In this document: positions 8,665 to 16,924 of the stretch, in pieces
Numbering within the stretch: the stretch's first letter is position 1
Layout: the number at the start of each line of letters is the position of its first letter
Virus record (IMG/VR): IMGVR_UViG_3300003691_000022
Span: 1-40,606 of that record
From: a virus
DNA: 40,606 bases
Strand: one strand, 5' to 3'
Notes under the pieces: generated by a model
The model's database searches: none
The model's input: the letters and a program-made list of their open reading frames with translations, nothing else
What the model was told of the DNA's origin: nothing
Made by a program: the position numbers and the translations under genes

Positions 8665-9454
8665 TCTCTGTCCCTATCCCTTCAGTTACAAATTCACCAT
8701 CCCTGTTATCGCCTTTATGCAATATCTGTATCACTTTATAGATACCATTGACAAGCCTTGATTCTATCTTGATTTTTTCATTCAGTATTATCCGACCATT
8801 CAAAACAGATCTAAATTTTGTCCCTTTATCTGTCACAGATGGCGAACCAATAAGCCCGGTATCCTGATTTAATAATACTACATTTTCAAAAGCCTGCTTT
8901 CCCTTTGAAAACTTTATCAAATTATCAGTTTCGAACCACTGGACTTTGATAGGGTTTAGGATCTTGTCAAGAAGATCACTGGTTTTTCCTGTAAAAGAAA
9001 AATCATATAAAAAGGCATCATCAGGAATCTGGTCAAGGTCAGTTGCATCAATATTGAATGATGGTATGGAGTCTTTCGCAATTTGTTTTACTGAGATTTG
9101 GCCGGAATAGCTTTTGTTAAAAAATGCCTGACTTAATTTTACAACATTGCCACCAAGGGTGATGATCGTCACCCTATCAACTTGAGTCCTATCACGTTCA
9201 ACCCTTCTGATATCGCCATCATGAATCATGACAGGCCTGTTATCATACCCGGCAAAAACTCTTATCCTAACACCCTTTTCTTTGATTTGGCTTTCTGTGG
9301 CATCGGATAAATTAAAGATACTGATTGTGCCTTCATTCGGCTTGGCGCTGATCAGCTTTTTTATTTCAAGTTGCATGTAAAGGCCATCAATAGATAACGC
9401 CGTGCTATCTTCCTGACCGATAATAACTTTTATGATTCTCTTATATATCCTCAA
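8651..9454 (-). CDS. Baseplate hub protein (gpD/gp44-like)
   Basis: Protein of 267 residues. It opens with strands IKVIIG and LYMQLEIKKL, then NEGTISIFNLSDAT and RVFAGYDNRPVMIHDGDIRRVE, the pattern of P2 gpD / Mu gp44 type hubs that cap the tail tube. It lies between the plug-like and spike genes, as in simple myoviruses such as cyanophage Pam3. It overlaps both neighbours by 14 bp. Confidence 0.8.
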   Translation of the reverse strand: MRIYKRIIKVIIGQEDSTALSIDGLYMQLEIKKLISAKPNEGTISIFNLSDATESQIKEKGVRIRVFAGYDNRPVMIHDGDIRRVERDRTQVDRVTIITLGGNVVKLSQAFFNKSYSGQISVKQIAKDSIPSFNIDATDLDQIPDDAFLYDFSFTGKTSDLLDKILNPIKVQWFETDNLIKFSKGKQAFENVVLLNQDTGLIGSPSVTDKGTKFRSVLNGRIILNEKIKIESRLVNGIYKVIQILHKGDNRDGEFVTEGIGTEIEQS

Positions 9455-9779
9455 TCCCGGCCTCTTGCGATTCTTCAGGAGTTAAATATATCATCAAATG
9501 GGTATTGTTCCACGGCTTATCTTTTTCCGGTTCTGCTGTTTTTTCTATGGAAGGAATGCAAATAATATCACCAATAAAATCAGATGAAATACTTTTTAAA
9601 ATTGGGGCACCATTATTTATCCTGTATCCTGATACAATTTTGACACCTGTTGAAAACTGCATGGAGAAGAACCAACCATCACCAATATCCTGATACCATA
9701 TCCTGATATCAACTTCTTGGTTGTTTAATATGGTTCTGAATACCTGGGCAAAATCATTTGTTAATGGAAGTATTTGCAT
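9441..9779 (-). CDS. Baseplate plug-like protein (Pam3 gp18 type)
   Basis: Protein of 112 residues. The beginning (QILPLTNDFAQVF, then VDIRIWYQDIGDGWFFSMQFS, and later GAPIL) follows the consensus of the small plug protein described for cyanophage Pam3, which closes the tube between Dit-like protein and hub. The gene order Dit-like, plug, hub, spike, gp25, J agrees. The end is Glu/Asp-rich. Confidence 0.7.
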   Translation of the reverse strand: MQILPLTNDFAQVFRTILNNQEVDIRIWYQDIGDGWFFSMQFSTGVKIVSGYRINNGAPILKSISSDFIGDIICIPSIEKTAEPEKDKPWNNTHLMIYLTPEESQEAGIEDI

Positions 9780-10394
9780 TTAGAAAATCCCCGATACGCC
9801 GGAAATTATGCTTTGCAGTACGGTTCCATTATCTTGTGATGGAATTTCAGATTGTTTTGTCCCTCCATTAATATCTGAACCTTTTGTTGATGCCGGGCCG
9901 GATAATTTAGATGGTGCAAGCTGGACAATTTCAGTTTCTGCGAATTGCTGTTGTTCCAAGGTAATGACAAAAAAAAGGGCCTGGCCGGTATCCGCGTTAA
10001 TATTTGCGTCGACGTTCGTAACCATCATGTTTTCATACATTCCGAGTAGTGTGACAACGGTCACGACTTCACCGCTATTTTTCAGGGCTCTAAGCCTCCC
10101 CCACGCCTCTTTGGATCTTGACTTGTCTTCAATGTTAACTAAACCAGCGAATTCAGGCCGTAAATTAGAAACAAGTCCCTTTAAAACCAGTTGTTCATCT
10201 TCAACAACAAAGTTATCAGATCTGGTTGAACCATCTTCAACAGGATATTTGGTTTTCGTGACTGGCAAATTGTGATTTTCTTCAGGATAAATATCAACCA
10301 CGCCTGACAAAGCGTCAATATCGGTTGATGAACTCCCGAACAATCCAAAATTTATATTCCCTAAAATATCTTTTATGCCTGGATCAATAACCAT
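9780..10394 (-). CDS. Dit-like tail/baseplate protein
   Basis: Protein of 204 residues just after the tape measure. It contains VDIYPEENHNLPVTKTKYPVEDG and then D-N-F-V-V, the pattern of Dit-like proteins in small myoviruses (an N-terminal beta domain that forms the ring connecting tube and hub). A middle helix (KEAWGRLRALKNSGEVVTVV) and ITLEQQQFAETEIVQL follow. The C-terminal 50 residues are low-complexity. The family call rests on motif and gene order. Confidence 0.68.
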   Translation of the reverse strand: MVIDPGIKDILGNINFGLFGSSSTDIDALSGVVDIYPEENHNLPVTKTKYPVEDGSTRSDNFVVEDEQLVLKGLVSNLRPEFAGLVNIEDKSRSKEAWGRLRALKNSGEVVTVVTLLGMYENMMVTNVDANINADTGQALFFVITLEQQQFAETEIVQLAPSKLSGPASTKGSDINGGTKQSEIPSQDNGTVLQSIISGVSGIF

Positions 10395-10401
10395 ATTAAG
10401 C

Positions 10402-11805
10402 CTATTTATCTATTGTTGAGTCGAAATCTTCAACCGTATTTTTTAATTGATCACTCAAAGCTGAATTTACATTCTGTGCAATTTCTTTTGAATCTCCTCC
10501 ACGGGCATCAACTTTTAATTCTTTTATACTAATTTGATTCGTTTGGACTCTTGAATTCTGTTCACTTGATCTAAAAAAACTTGCCTGTGGTTGGGCTCCA
10601 ACAGGTAAGGCCGGTTCCTGTCTGATTATCTTATCAAGTCCAAAAAACTTACCTATCTTATTTCCGATTGCTGGCAATTTGTTCATTGCGGAAATAACTG
10701 AATTGATAGGATCTAAAATAAAATCGATTATGCCTTGGCCTACTCTTGTCAACCACGCCCACATGTCTTTAAAACCGTTGATTGTACTGTTAAACATGAT
10801 AACCAAAGCATCACGAACAGCGAAGATGGCAAAGCCTAATTCCGGCCATTTTTTTACAAGATCACCAATGGCAGATTCTTGACCTTTGAAAAATGCAATG
10901 AAGTCTTCAATCAAAATAGCAAGGGCAATACCTATTGCACCTATAAGTATAGGTATCAAGGTAACAGGTCCGAACGCCAATATCCAAGCCGCCGCCGCTC
11001 TGATTCCCATTGCAACATATGCGGCACCAACAGCGGCGATAATTCCAATCATTGAAAGCATGATATCTTTGTGTTGTCTGAAAAAGGCAATTCCATTTGC
11101 AATGAGTTTGAAGAAATTTGCAAGAGGTTTGAAGACAAGGCCACCAACCTCAAATTTAATGGCATTTATAGCCTGGGAAATATTTGTCATACCGTCAACG
11201 AATTCGGCACCGGCTGCTGCATCTTGCCTTGACAAAACTCCAAGCCTTGCCGCCTCCATTCTTAACCTGGCTATTTCATCAGGTGCGGTTTGTAAAAGTA
11301 AAATTGTACCCTTATCAAGCCCCATCTTAGCCGCAAGGTCAAACTGTTTAGCCTTGGAAATTGTCAAGAATTTTTTATTTAAATCAAGAAGCAATTCATC
11401 TGCTGTTTTTACTTCTCCATTCGCATTTCTCAAATTCAGTCCATAATCTTCAAAGGCAAGCTTTCCGCGCCCGGTTCCCCTTTCCACTTCACCGATTGTT
11501 TTATTCAGATTTGATAATGATGATCTAAGGCCGTCAACGGTTCCACCTTGTCTCTGAACTGCAAATTCAAGTTCACCAAGGGATTCAACAACGATTCCAT
11601 TTGCATCAGCCCATTTTATAGTTTCATCTGCTGCCTCTGCAATAGCATTAAGAAAAAAACTACCACCAAGGATAGCACCCACACCAGCTGCAATTTTTAT
11701 GGCGCTTGCCTTGAAATCCTTCAATCCTTTTTCCGCTTTATTGAGCCCGGTTTTATCTGTCTCAAATCCAAAGCGGGTGATTAATGTATCAATGACTGTT
11801 GCCAT
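10402..11805 (-). CDS. Tail tape measure protein
   Basis: Protein of 467 residues. It shows the usual tape-measure signs: an N-terminal charged helix followed by a hydrophobic stretch (about 38-58), coiled helices, a very hydrophobic segment of about 60 residues (roughly 245-310) that could insert in the host membrane, and a charged C-terminus. It directly follows the frameshifted chaperone pair, the classical position. At roughly 0.15 nm per residue it predicts a tail of about 70 nm, short for a myovirus (inference). Start ATG overlaps the chaperone stop (TAATG) behind AGGAG. Confidence 0.88.
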   Translation of the reverse strand: MATVIDTLITRFGFETDKTGLNKAEKGLKDFKASAIKIAAGVGAILGGSFFLNAIAEAADETIKWADANGIVVESLGELEFAVQRQGGTVDGLRSSLSNLNKTIGEVERGTGRGKLAFEDYGLNLRNANGEVKTADELLLDLNKKFLTISKAKQFDLAAKMGLDKGTILLLQTAPDEIARLRMEAARLGVLSRQDAAAGAEFVDGMTNISQAINAIKFEVGGLVFKPLANFFKLIANGIAFFRQHKDIMLSMIGIIAAVGAAYVAMGIRAAAAWILAFGPVTLIPILIGAIGIALAILIEDFIAFFKGQESAIGDLVKKWPELGFAIFAVRDALVIMFNSTINGFKDMWAWLTRVGQGIIDFILDPINSVISAMNKLPAIGNKIGKFFGLDKIIRQEPALPVGAQPQASFFRSSEQNSRVQTNQISIKELKVDARGGDSKEIAQNVNSALSDQLKNTVEDFDSTIDK

Positions 11806-12068
11806 TATTTCTTTTTCTCCTGGGCATCCATTGCCCTGCGTTCATTCTCGTTTTTGACAGCAAGCAATTCGTTTAAATCAAGGATGTCATCAAATCCAAT
11901 TCCGGTCTTATGAAGCTGATCAATATTGATAAGGCCATTCAGCAAAGGACCTGCAAAAATTATATCTATGTTTCCTGGTTCAATCGCTGTGAAATTTTGT
12001 CCACGCCTGGGAATATTAACGCGATTTCGGAAAAAGACCCGTGAAAATTTACAAACAAGGCTCTCCAT
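11805..12068 (-). CDS. Tail assembly chaperone, frameshift extension (T-like)
   Basis: Open frame overlapping the end of the short chaperone gene in the -1 frame and ending at the tape measure start. A -1 shift at 12050-12044 gives a 217-residue fusion (138 zero-frame residues plus 79 from here). The added part has a short basic region and an acidic helical end (DLNELLAVKNENERRAMD), like the T-type extensions of other phages. A separate ATG exists at 12068 but has no good ribosome site, so expression as a fusion is more likely. Confidence 0.68.
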   Translation of the reverse strand: MESLVCKFSRVFFRNRVNIPRRGQNFTAIEPGNIDIIFAGPLLNGLINIDQLHKTGIGFDDILDLNELLAVKNENERRAMDAQEKKK

Positions 12069-12457
12069 AGAACCTCATAAATGTTTATCACTTCAAAATT
12101 AATGAAGGCCGCGTCTTCTGATCCACCTAATGCCTGCCATCCTTTTTCTTGGCCGGTATCCTTCCCGGTAAACTCGATGCATTCAAACATTTGTTCCATG
12201 AGAGAATCAATAAAATCAGGATCAAGGCCAAGCAATGCTTTAAAAAACAATGTGGCACTTTCGATTTCAGACCCTTCACTTACTTCAAACTTATCAGCCG
12301 ATTCAACAAGGTGAACCCTGATTTGCTCTGAAACTCTGAAACCTTTCATGGGAGGCAATTTTTCAATACTGAATTGCGTACCTTTGATTTTAAATTTAGT
12401 ATTGCCAAAATCTTTTACTTTTTTCATCAGTGATTCGAATTTATTTTTTTTAGTCAT
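11966..12457 (-). CDS. Tail assembly chaperone, short product (G-like)
   Basis: Protein of 163 residues between tail tube and tape measure genes, the location of lambda G or P2 E type chaperones. It is acidic in the middle with two predicted helices (residues 60-100). Translation is in the zero frame; a canonical slippery heptamer A AAT TTT at 12050-12044 would divert some ribosomes into the -1 frame after residue 138. It shows no conserved enzyme motif. It likely binds the tape measure before tube polymerisation. Confidence 0.72.
   Translation of the reverse strand: MTKKNKFESLMKKVKDFGNTKFKIKGTQFSIEKLPPMKGFRVSEQIRVHLVESADKFEVSEGSEIESATLFFKALLGLDPDFIDSLMEQMFECIEFTGKDTGQEKGWQALGGSEDAAFINFEVINIYEVLWRALFVNFHGSFSEIALIFPGVDKISQRLNQET
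12044..12050 (-). promoter_or_regulatory. Programmed -1 frameshift site
   Basis: In the zero frame the codons are GTA AAT TTT, giving the heptamer A AAT TTT (X XXY YYZ). Slipping back one base re-pairs as AAA TTT in the frame of the extension. Just downstream, CACGGG can pair with CCC and CGTG some 30 nt later, but it starts almost directly after the heptamer, so its role as a stimulator is doubtful. Confidence 0.65.
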
Positions 12458-12476
12458 TTATTCTCGCTTTATTATG

Positions 12477-12515
12477 GGCCGGGAACGATACCCTATAGAT
12501 ATCTGAATCCCGGCC
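12477..12515. other. Inverted repeat between tube and chaperone genes
   Basis: GGCCGGGA (12477-12484) and TCCCGGCC (12508-12515) form a perfect 8-bp GC-rich stem with a 23-base loop. It sits in the 78-bp gap after the highly expressed tube gene. No T-run follows on the minus strand, so it is more likely an mRNA-stabilising or attenuating hairpin than a full terminator. Confidence 0.55.
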
Positions 12516-12535
12516 ACACCCTGGCGGGGTATACA

Positions 12536-12961
12536 TTAAAGAGTGGATGCCAAATAATCAGGTATAATTCTTTCAAATTCAATCGTGAATTCACCATTTT
12601 TTGCACTGCCTTTTCCGATTGTCTGACCACTTGGAGCATTGGTCAAGGTCCCATTGAAAAGGGCAAAATTAATCTGATTTAAAGCATCCCTCACAATTCC
12701 ATTCCATTTCACAGAACCACCATTTAACTGTGCGGCTACTGCGTTCATCATGAATTTTATGGATGGGCTATTGGGCAACAGCTTCAAAATTATTGGCCCG
12801 CCCTTATCGCCTGTACTGACCGCAACCATTTTTCCATCGGCACCCCTGACAACCGTTGCCATTTCAATATTTGGAAAGCTGATTGCATCCGTATCATCAG
12901 AGAAGCCGGTAAATGTATGGCCGTTAATCACAACAACCGTTTGCTCAAGGGAAAAATCCAT
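12536..12961 (-). CDS. Tail tube protein (DUF3277-like)
   Basis: Protein of 141 residues directly downstream of the sheath gene. The size and sequence pattern (VVVINGHTFTGF, later GADGKMVAV, KLLPNSPSIKFM and GEFTIEFERII) match the DUF3277 tube proteins of Mu-like and KPP10-like myoviruses. It polymerises into the inner tail tube. A hairpin follows the gene. Confidence 0.85.
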   Translation of the reverse strand: MDFSLEQTVVVINGHTFTGFSDDTDAISFPNIEMATVVRGADGKMVAVSTGDKGGPIILKLLPNSPSIKFMMNAVAAQLNGGSVKWNGIVRDALNQINFALFNGTLTNAPSGQTIGKGSAKNGEFTIEFERIIPDYLASTL

Positions 12962-12982
12962 TGATATTCTCCTTTCTATATA

Positions 12983-14494
12983 TTAATTTTCAAAAATCAA
13001 AGCAATATCAACTTCCTGAAACGCTCCGCTGCCCTTCATCCATACTTTAAATGGTGGCGCTTTTCTTTCGTTCCGGTCGCTCTGGGATTGTGTAAAAATT
13101 CCAGGTGCATAAATCAGATAACCGTTTGTAAGGAATCCGTCAAAGTCTGCATTTCCGGTTGACTGCTGTACATCAAGAAGGGTTGCAGCTGATAGCTGAC
13201 CAGGAGCAATACCACCATTCCTGCGGGCCTGAATCATTACATTTTCAATAACGCCCTGTATTGCAGCAACACCGGCTTCTGTCTGCGGGACCTTGTTTGA
13301 GTTTAACAAAAGGTTAAAGACATCAACCCGAACAGCATTGACAGCCCAATCAAGAAAATATCTTACATCTGTCCACACATTTGGTTTCATGGTGGTCCCA
13401 TTATAAACGCCATTGGCAGGCGGGGAACCGGTACTGAAGAAAGGTGCAAAATAATTTGTAAATTTTTCTTCAAGTGCTGCCTGCTCTGTGGTTGTCAAAT
13501 CATCTGGTATTGTTCCCGGCAAATCTTTCAGGAAACCAGTGATTAAAGTATTGGCACCGGCAAAATTTACGGATGAATAACGCCCGGCAAAAGAAAGTGC
13601 TTTGTAATCCTTTGTTGCTGACCACATTGAAGTAACTCGTTCAGGCTGCGTAACAAAGAACTGTGCCAAAACACTTGTTAATTCACCTATATTAAGTGCT
13701 AATGGATCAAAGTTGTCATTAACAAACTCATAAGGCCTGGATGATACCCAGACCTTGACTTCATTAAGCGTATCAAATCCAAGATCAGTGATCCCAGAAT
13801 CCACACATATCCAATAAGGAGCATCGTCCAGGGCAATGATTGCTTCAATGGCCTGTGTGATAGTTTCTTCATCTGCTCCCTGGTTCAATTCTGCGTTTGC
13901 ATCAAGACCAAGAAGAATGGAAACATCAGTTCCAACAAGTGGATCGGTCGGAGAAAAAACGGTCAAGGTTGCACCGGCTCCGACTTCGGTTCCTGTTGTA
14001 ACTTCAAATCTGTTTTCAGTCACGTTAAAAACACAGGTTGCCGCTGCAAAATCTGGATCAGTTCCGGTTCTTAATGCAACCTGAATTGCAGCCGCAATAC
14101 CATCAAGATCAGAAGGAATCGTCAAATCAATTGCGGTGAAGTCTTCGCCTTTACACTCAAAGGATGCATCAGCTATTGCATTTAAAATTGCAAATGTTGA
14201 TGGAGCAACACCAAGGATATTGGCCGGTACATCTGCATCAATCCAGCGCCCAACGATTGTGTTTTTAGGAAAGGGAACCTGTTGATATAAAATATCCATT
14301 GCCGTTCTTGGCTCGGTTCCAAGGGCAAAAATGGCGGCATCATCTGTATCCGCAATTGCCCTGATCCTGTTTGATCCGGTTCCCAAAACTGAATCATCAG
14401 TTGTCACAAACATCATAATACCGAATTCACGCCGCAAAACGCCTCCCCCGGTTATCTGACTTGTAACTTTTACAACTTTGCTTATCTTAGGCAT
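12983..14494 (-). CDS. Tail sheath protein (DUF3383-like)
   Basis: Protein of 503 residues and the direct evidence for a contractile tail. The start (KISKVVKVTSQITGGGVLRR), a central PYWICVDSG, and the C-terminal pattern from GYLIYAP to PPFKVWMKGSGAFQEVDI match DUF3383-type sheaths. The C-terminal third usually carries the strands that link neighbouring sheath subunits. It lies directly upstream of the tube gene. Confidence 0.88.
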   Translation of the reverse strand: MPKISKVVKVTSQITGGGVLRREFGIMMFVTTDDSVLGTGSNRIRAIADTDDAAIFALGTEPRTAMDILYQQVPFPKNTIVGRWIDADVPANILGVAPSTFAILNAIADASFECKGEDFTAIDLTIPSDLDGIAAAIQVALRTGTDPDFAAATCVFNVTENRFEVTTGTEVGAGATLTVFSPTDPLVGTDVSILLGLDANAELNQGADEETITQAIEAIIALDDAPYWICVDSGITDLGFDTLNEVKVWVSSRPYEFVNDNFDPLALNIGELTSVLAQFFVTQPERVTSMWSATKDYKALSFAGRYSSVNFAGANTLITGFLKDLPGTIPDDLTTTEQAALEEKFTNYFAPFFSTGSPPANGVYNGTTMKPNVWTDVRYFLDWAVNAVRVDVFNLLLNSNKVPQTEAGVAAIQGVIENVMIQARRNGGIAPGQLSAATLLDVQQSTGNADFDGFLTNGYLIYAPGIFTQSQSDRNERKAPPFKVWMKGSGAFQEVDIALIFEN

Positions 14495-15035
14495 CTGTAA
14501 CCCCCACTGTTTCGTTTAAGTCTGATTCTGCCGACAAGGTTAACTCAATGCTGGCAGACCCTATAGTATTTATATCAACCTGTCGTTTAGACTGGTATCT
14601 TAATGTGATATTCACGGCCCTTCTTTGTTCAAATTTTGAACCCATGACCTTATCAAGATTTACAATATCCCCGGCGATTCCCCATGTCAAATCATTTTCG
14701 GCAAGCCAGATTTGACCTGGCGTTGTTGCGGCATATGAAAGCAAACCCTCTGCAAAGTCTGCTGCACCGTCTTTATAAAATTGTACTGAATATGTGATTG
14801 CTCTCCGGCCCTGGTGTTTCAATGTTTTTTGTAGCTCTGGGTCAGGTCCAGGTGTGGCAACTTCAGAATCAACGCCGGATCCAATCTTTGTCAATTCAAG
14901 GACAGATGCATATGGTTCAATTGGCGCAGGGTTTGAATCATTTCCAGGAATAACAAATTTACTTGCAAGGCCAGATGCCAAAGCAACAAATTTTCTGACT
15001 TTTTTATCAAGATCATTTTGCGAAGGATCAGCCAT
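14487..15035 (-). CDS. Neck/tail terminator protein (LIC_12616-like)
   Basis: Protein of 182 residues from ATG 15035; an upstream in-frame ATG at 15098 would overlap the previous gene by 71 bp and lacks a good site. It has an N-terminal helix, PIEPYASVLELTKIG, a strand with RRAITYSVQFYKDGA, and a Q/R-rich C-terminal sheet, as in small-myovirus terminator proteins that join tail to neck. Position before the sheath gene fits. Stop overlaps the sheath start. Confidence 0.6.
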   Translation of the reverse strand: MADPSQNDLDKKVRKFVALASGLASKFVIPGNDSNPAPIEPYASVLELTKIGSGVDSEVATPGPDPELQKTLKHQGRRAITYSVQFYKDGAADFAEGLLSYAATTPGQIWLAENDLTWGIAGDIVNLDKVMGSKFEQRRAVNITLRYQSKRQVDINTIGSASIELTLSAESDLNETVGVTDA

Positions 15036-15432
15036 CTTGATTCTCCAATCTCGTTGCAAAAATTTCAAGATGACCATATGGTGCCATATCATGAACAACC
15101 CGAACAGCCCAATTCAAACCATTATAAATAATAATATCTGATTCAGTTTGAACACTTCCGATTCTTAACGGGCTGATTGCATCATGATTAGTCGTTTCGA
15201 ATAGAATGCAAATGGCATCAAAAAGCCTTTCACCTTCCGGCAATTCTTCCCGGCTTTTTCCATCAAGTGGTTGGATACTTCCAAATGGATAAAAAGTTGA
15301 TTCAGCACCGGGGATATAGACACCATCATCATCACGGGAACCAGGAGCCTGTTTTATTAAAGTGAATGACTCAATGAATGCAGGATTGCGCAAAACTGAT
15401 TTTGCCGCATTCTGTCCTATCTTATAGGCCAT
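15028..15432 (-). CDS. Head-tail connector / head closure protein
   Basis: Protein of 134 residues between the gp10-like and terminator genes. It has a beta-rich layout with FYPFGSIQPLDGKSREELPE and ILFETTN, as in head-closure proteins of this phage type. It probably stacks on the DUF4054 adaptor. The start shares one base with the preceding stop. The exact neck position is inferred from gene order. Confidence 0.6.
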   Translation of the reverse strand: MAYKIGQNAAKSVLRNPAFIESFTLIKQAPGSRDDDGVYIPGAESTFYPFGSIQPLDGKSREELPEGERLFDAICILFETTNHDAISPLRIGSVQTESDIIIYNGLNWAVRVVHDMAPYGHLEIFATRLENQDG

Positions 15433-15875
15433 TATTGATTCACCTTGAATGTGATTGAACTCCGGTAAGTACCTTTATCAATCAAAGGATTGCTTGATTT
15501 CTTGGCTTTGATTGTGCTTGGAGCATTGGCCGGGCTTGACAACCTTGTGATTGATTGCTGTGTTGCCCCCTGGTGATTCGCTCCGATAAGACCGCCAATT
15601 CTCGGAGTGATAACCATCGTTTCAGGATCAACAGTTTTTTTAATCAGGTTTATTAAAGTTTTTTCATTCTCTTTATTGGCAATCCTAATGGCCGGGAGTT
15701 CTGGAATCGTGACCGTTCCGAATTCATTCCAGGCGGCAACGGCTGCGACCGGCGTTCCATCAGGATATTTTGCACTGGCAAAGACACCGATATCAACAGA
15801 AGAAATCCCGCCCTTTCCTGCTTTCGCAAAAATAGCATTTAATTTATCGCCGCCTTTGAATTCAACATCTGCCAT
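15432..15875 (-). CDS. HK97 gp10 / virion morphogenesis-like tail completion protein
   Basis: Protein of 147 residues. AAWNEFGT at about 47-54, PELPAIRIA and the C-terminal SSNPLIDKGTYRSSITFKV are the hallmark motifs of the HK97-gp10-like / Mu gpG-like completion proteins. It is a neck or tail-completion component. Start and stop share a base with the neighbouring genes. Confidence 0.75.
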   Translation of the reverse strand: MADVEFKGGDKLNAIFAKAGKGGISSVDIGVFASAKYPDGTPVAAVAAWNEFGTVTIPELPAIRIANKENEKTLINLIKKTVDPETMVITPRIGGLIGANHQGATQQSITRLSSPANAPSTIKAKKSSNPLIDKGTYRSSITFKVNQ

Positions 15876-16252
15876 TATGCAACCCTTACTGAAAATTTTT
15901 TACCAGGGCAACTATTCCTTAAGACAATATACATCCGGCCATATGGTGTGGTGGTATAAAATGCATCGTCTGTGCCATCCTTGGCAAGCTTTGCAAAGGA
16001 TGCTGATACACTCTTTGCTGTTTCACTGACCGTTTCACGCGCACCACCACCATCAACGCTGCCACCAGATCCACCAACGCCGCTTTCCGCATCAATCACG
16101 CACAGGTGGGCGGCAAGATAAACCGTTGCCATTCCACAGATTGCATGGATACGCAAAGCATTATTCAAATACAATAAAACGGTTGCATCTGATTTGGCGT
16201 TGAACTCAGGGAATTGCTCCCTGAAAACTGGTAAGAGTTCTTCAGCTGTCAT
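15875..16252 (-). CDS. DUF4054 head-tail adaptor
   Basis: Protein of 125 residues matching DUF4054: an initial FREQFPEF, a helix with a conserved AAHL segment, a Gly/Ser-rich turn (GVGGSGGSVDGGG), then FYTTTPYGRMYIVL. These adaptors bind the portal ring. It lies after the capsid genes and before the completion protein. Confidence 0.78.
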   Translation of the reverse strand: MTAEELLPVFREQFPEFNAKSDATVLLYLNNALRIHAICGMATVYLAAHLCVIDAESGVGGSGGSVDGGGARETVSETAKSVSASFAKLAKDGTDDAFYTTTPYGRMYIVLRNSCPGKKFSVRVA

Positions 16253-16254
16253 TA

Positions 16255-16818
16255 TTATTCAGCCTTTTGCATGGCTTCAAAATTTGTTTTTTCTTCTTTT
16301 GTGATAGCCCGGTCAAGAACCTTTTTATCTTCAAGATCAAAGATATAATATCGACCCTGGCCTTTATGCTCAATTGTGTGGTTTTCAGGATCAAAGACAA
16401 ATTCTTCTGGTTCATTTTCTTTATCATCATCAGAGACAAGGCTATCAACTGTTTTAAGTTTTTCTCTTAGCTCTGCAATGATGGCATCACTCGAATCAAT
16501 ATCGGCTTTTAGATCATCAATCTTTTTACCATATTTTTTGTCAAGCTTGGCTGTGATTTCTTTTGTAAGAACAGGTGTCAACTCCTGCCTGACAGTTGCT
16601 TCAGCCTGCTGTTTCATGGCAATTGCTGATGCAGTTTTCTGTTTTTGAAAATCTTCATCATAAATAAATAGTGAAGTGTCAATCAAGAACGCCCCACCAG
16701 GAGTCTTGCAAAATGCTTTTAAATCCTTTTCATCAACAGATGTAATCTTGCCGGTTGGACAAAGTATTCTTCCTATAAAAATCTGATTGCCTTTATTTTT
16801 AACCTTGATAGTTGCCAT
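16255..16818 (-). CDS. Head-module protein with coiled coil, function unknown
   Basis: Protein of 187 residues. A small N-terminal beta domain (IKVKNKGNQIFIGRILCPTG) is followed by a long charged helix (residues 60-125, Lys/Glu/Ala-rich, probable coiled coil) and a short C-terminal domain. It is the first gene after the capsid terminator, so it may have its own promoter or depend on read-through. Position suggests a head-neck role; I do not recognise the family. Confidence 0.55.
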   Translation of the reverse strand: MATIKVKNKGNQIFIGRILCPTGKITSVDEKDLKAFCKTPGGAFLIDTSLFIYDEDFQKQKTASAIAMKQQAEATVRQELTPVLTKEITAKLDKKYGKKIDDLKADIDSSDAIIAELREKLKTVDSLVSDDDKENEPEEFVFDPENHTIEHKGQGRYYIFDLEDKKVLDRAITKEEKTNFEAMQKAE

Positions 16819-16854
16819 TCACATTCTCCTTGATTGTTTTTTATTTACTTACCT

Positions 16855-16898
16855 AAAAAAATACCTGATCACCAGACCATTAATGATCAGGTATTTTA
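16855..16898 (-). terminator. Intrinsic terminator after the major capsid gene
   Basis: ATACCTGATCA (16861-16871) pairs perfectly with TGATCAGGTAT (16884-16894), extended by A-T pairs, with a 12-base loop. On the minus strand it is followed by a run of T. It lies 27 bp after the capsid stop; a second small hairpin GGGAAA-TAAT-TTTCCC is at 16902-16917. It would reduce transcription of the neck and tail genes relative to capsid. Confidence 0.88.
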
Positions 16899-16924
16899 AT
16901 CGGGAAATAATTTTCCCTAATCTT

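Noticed and set aside
14487-15098. Longer form of the neck terminator protein starting at 15098
   Set aside because: It would overlap the preceding gene by 71 bp, and the extra 21 residues are the shadow of that gene; ATG 15035 gives a normal operon overlap.
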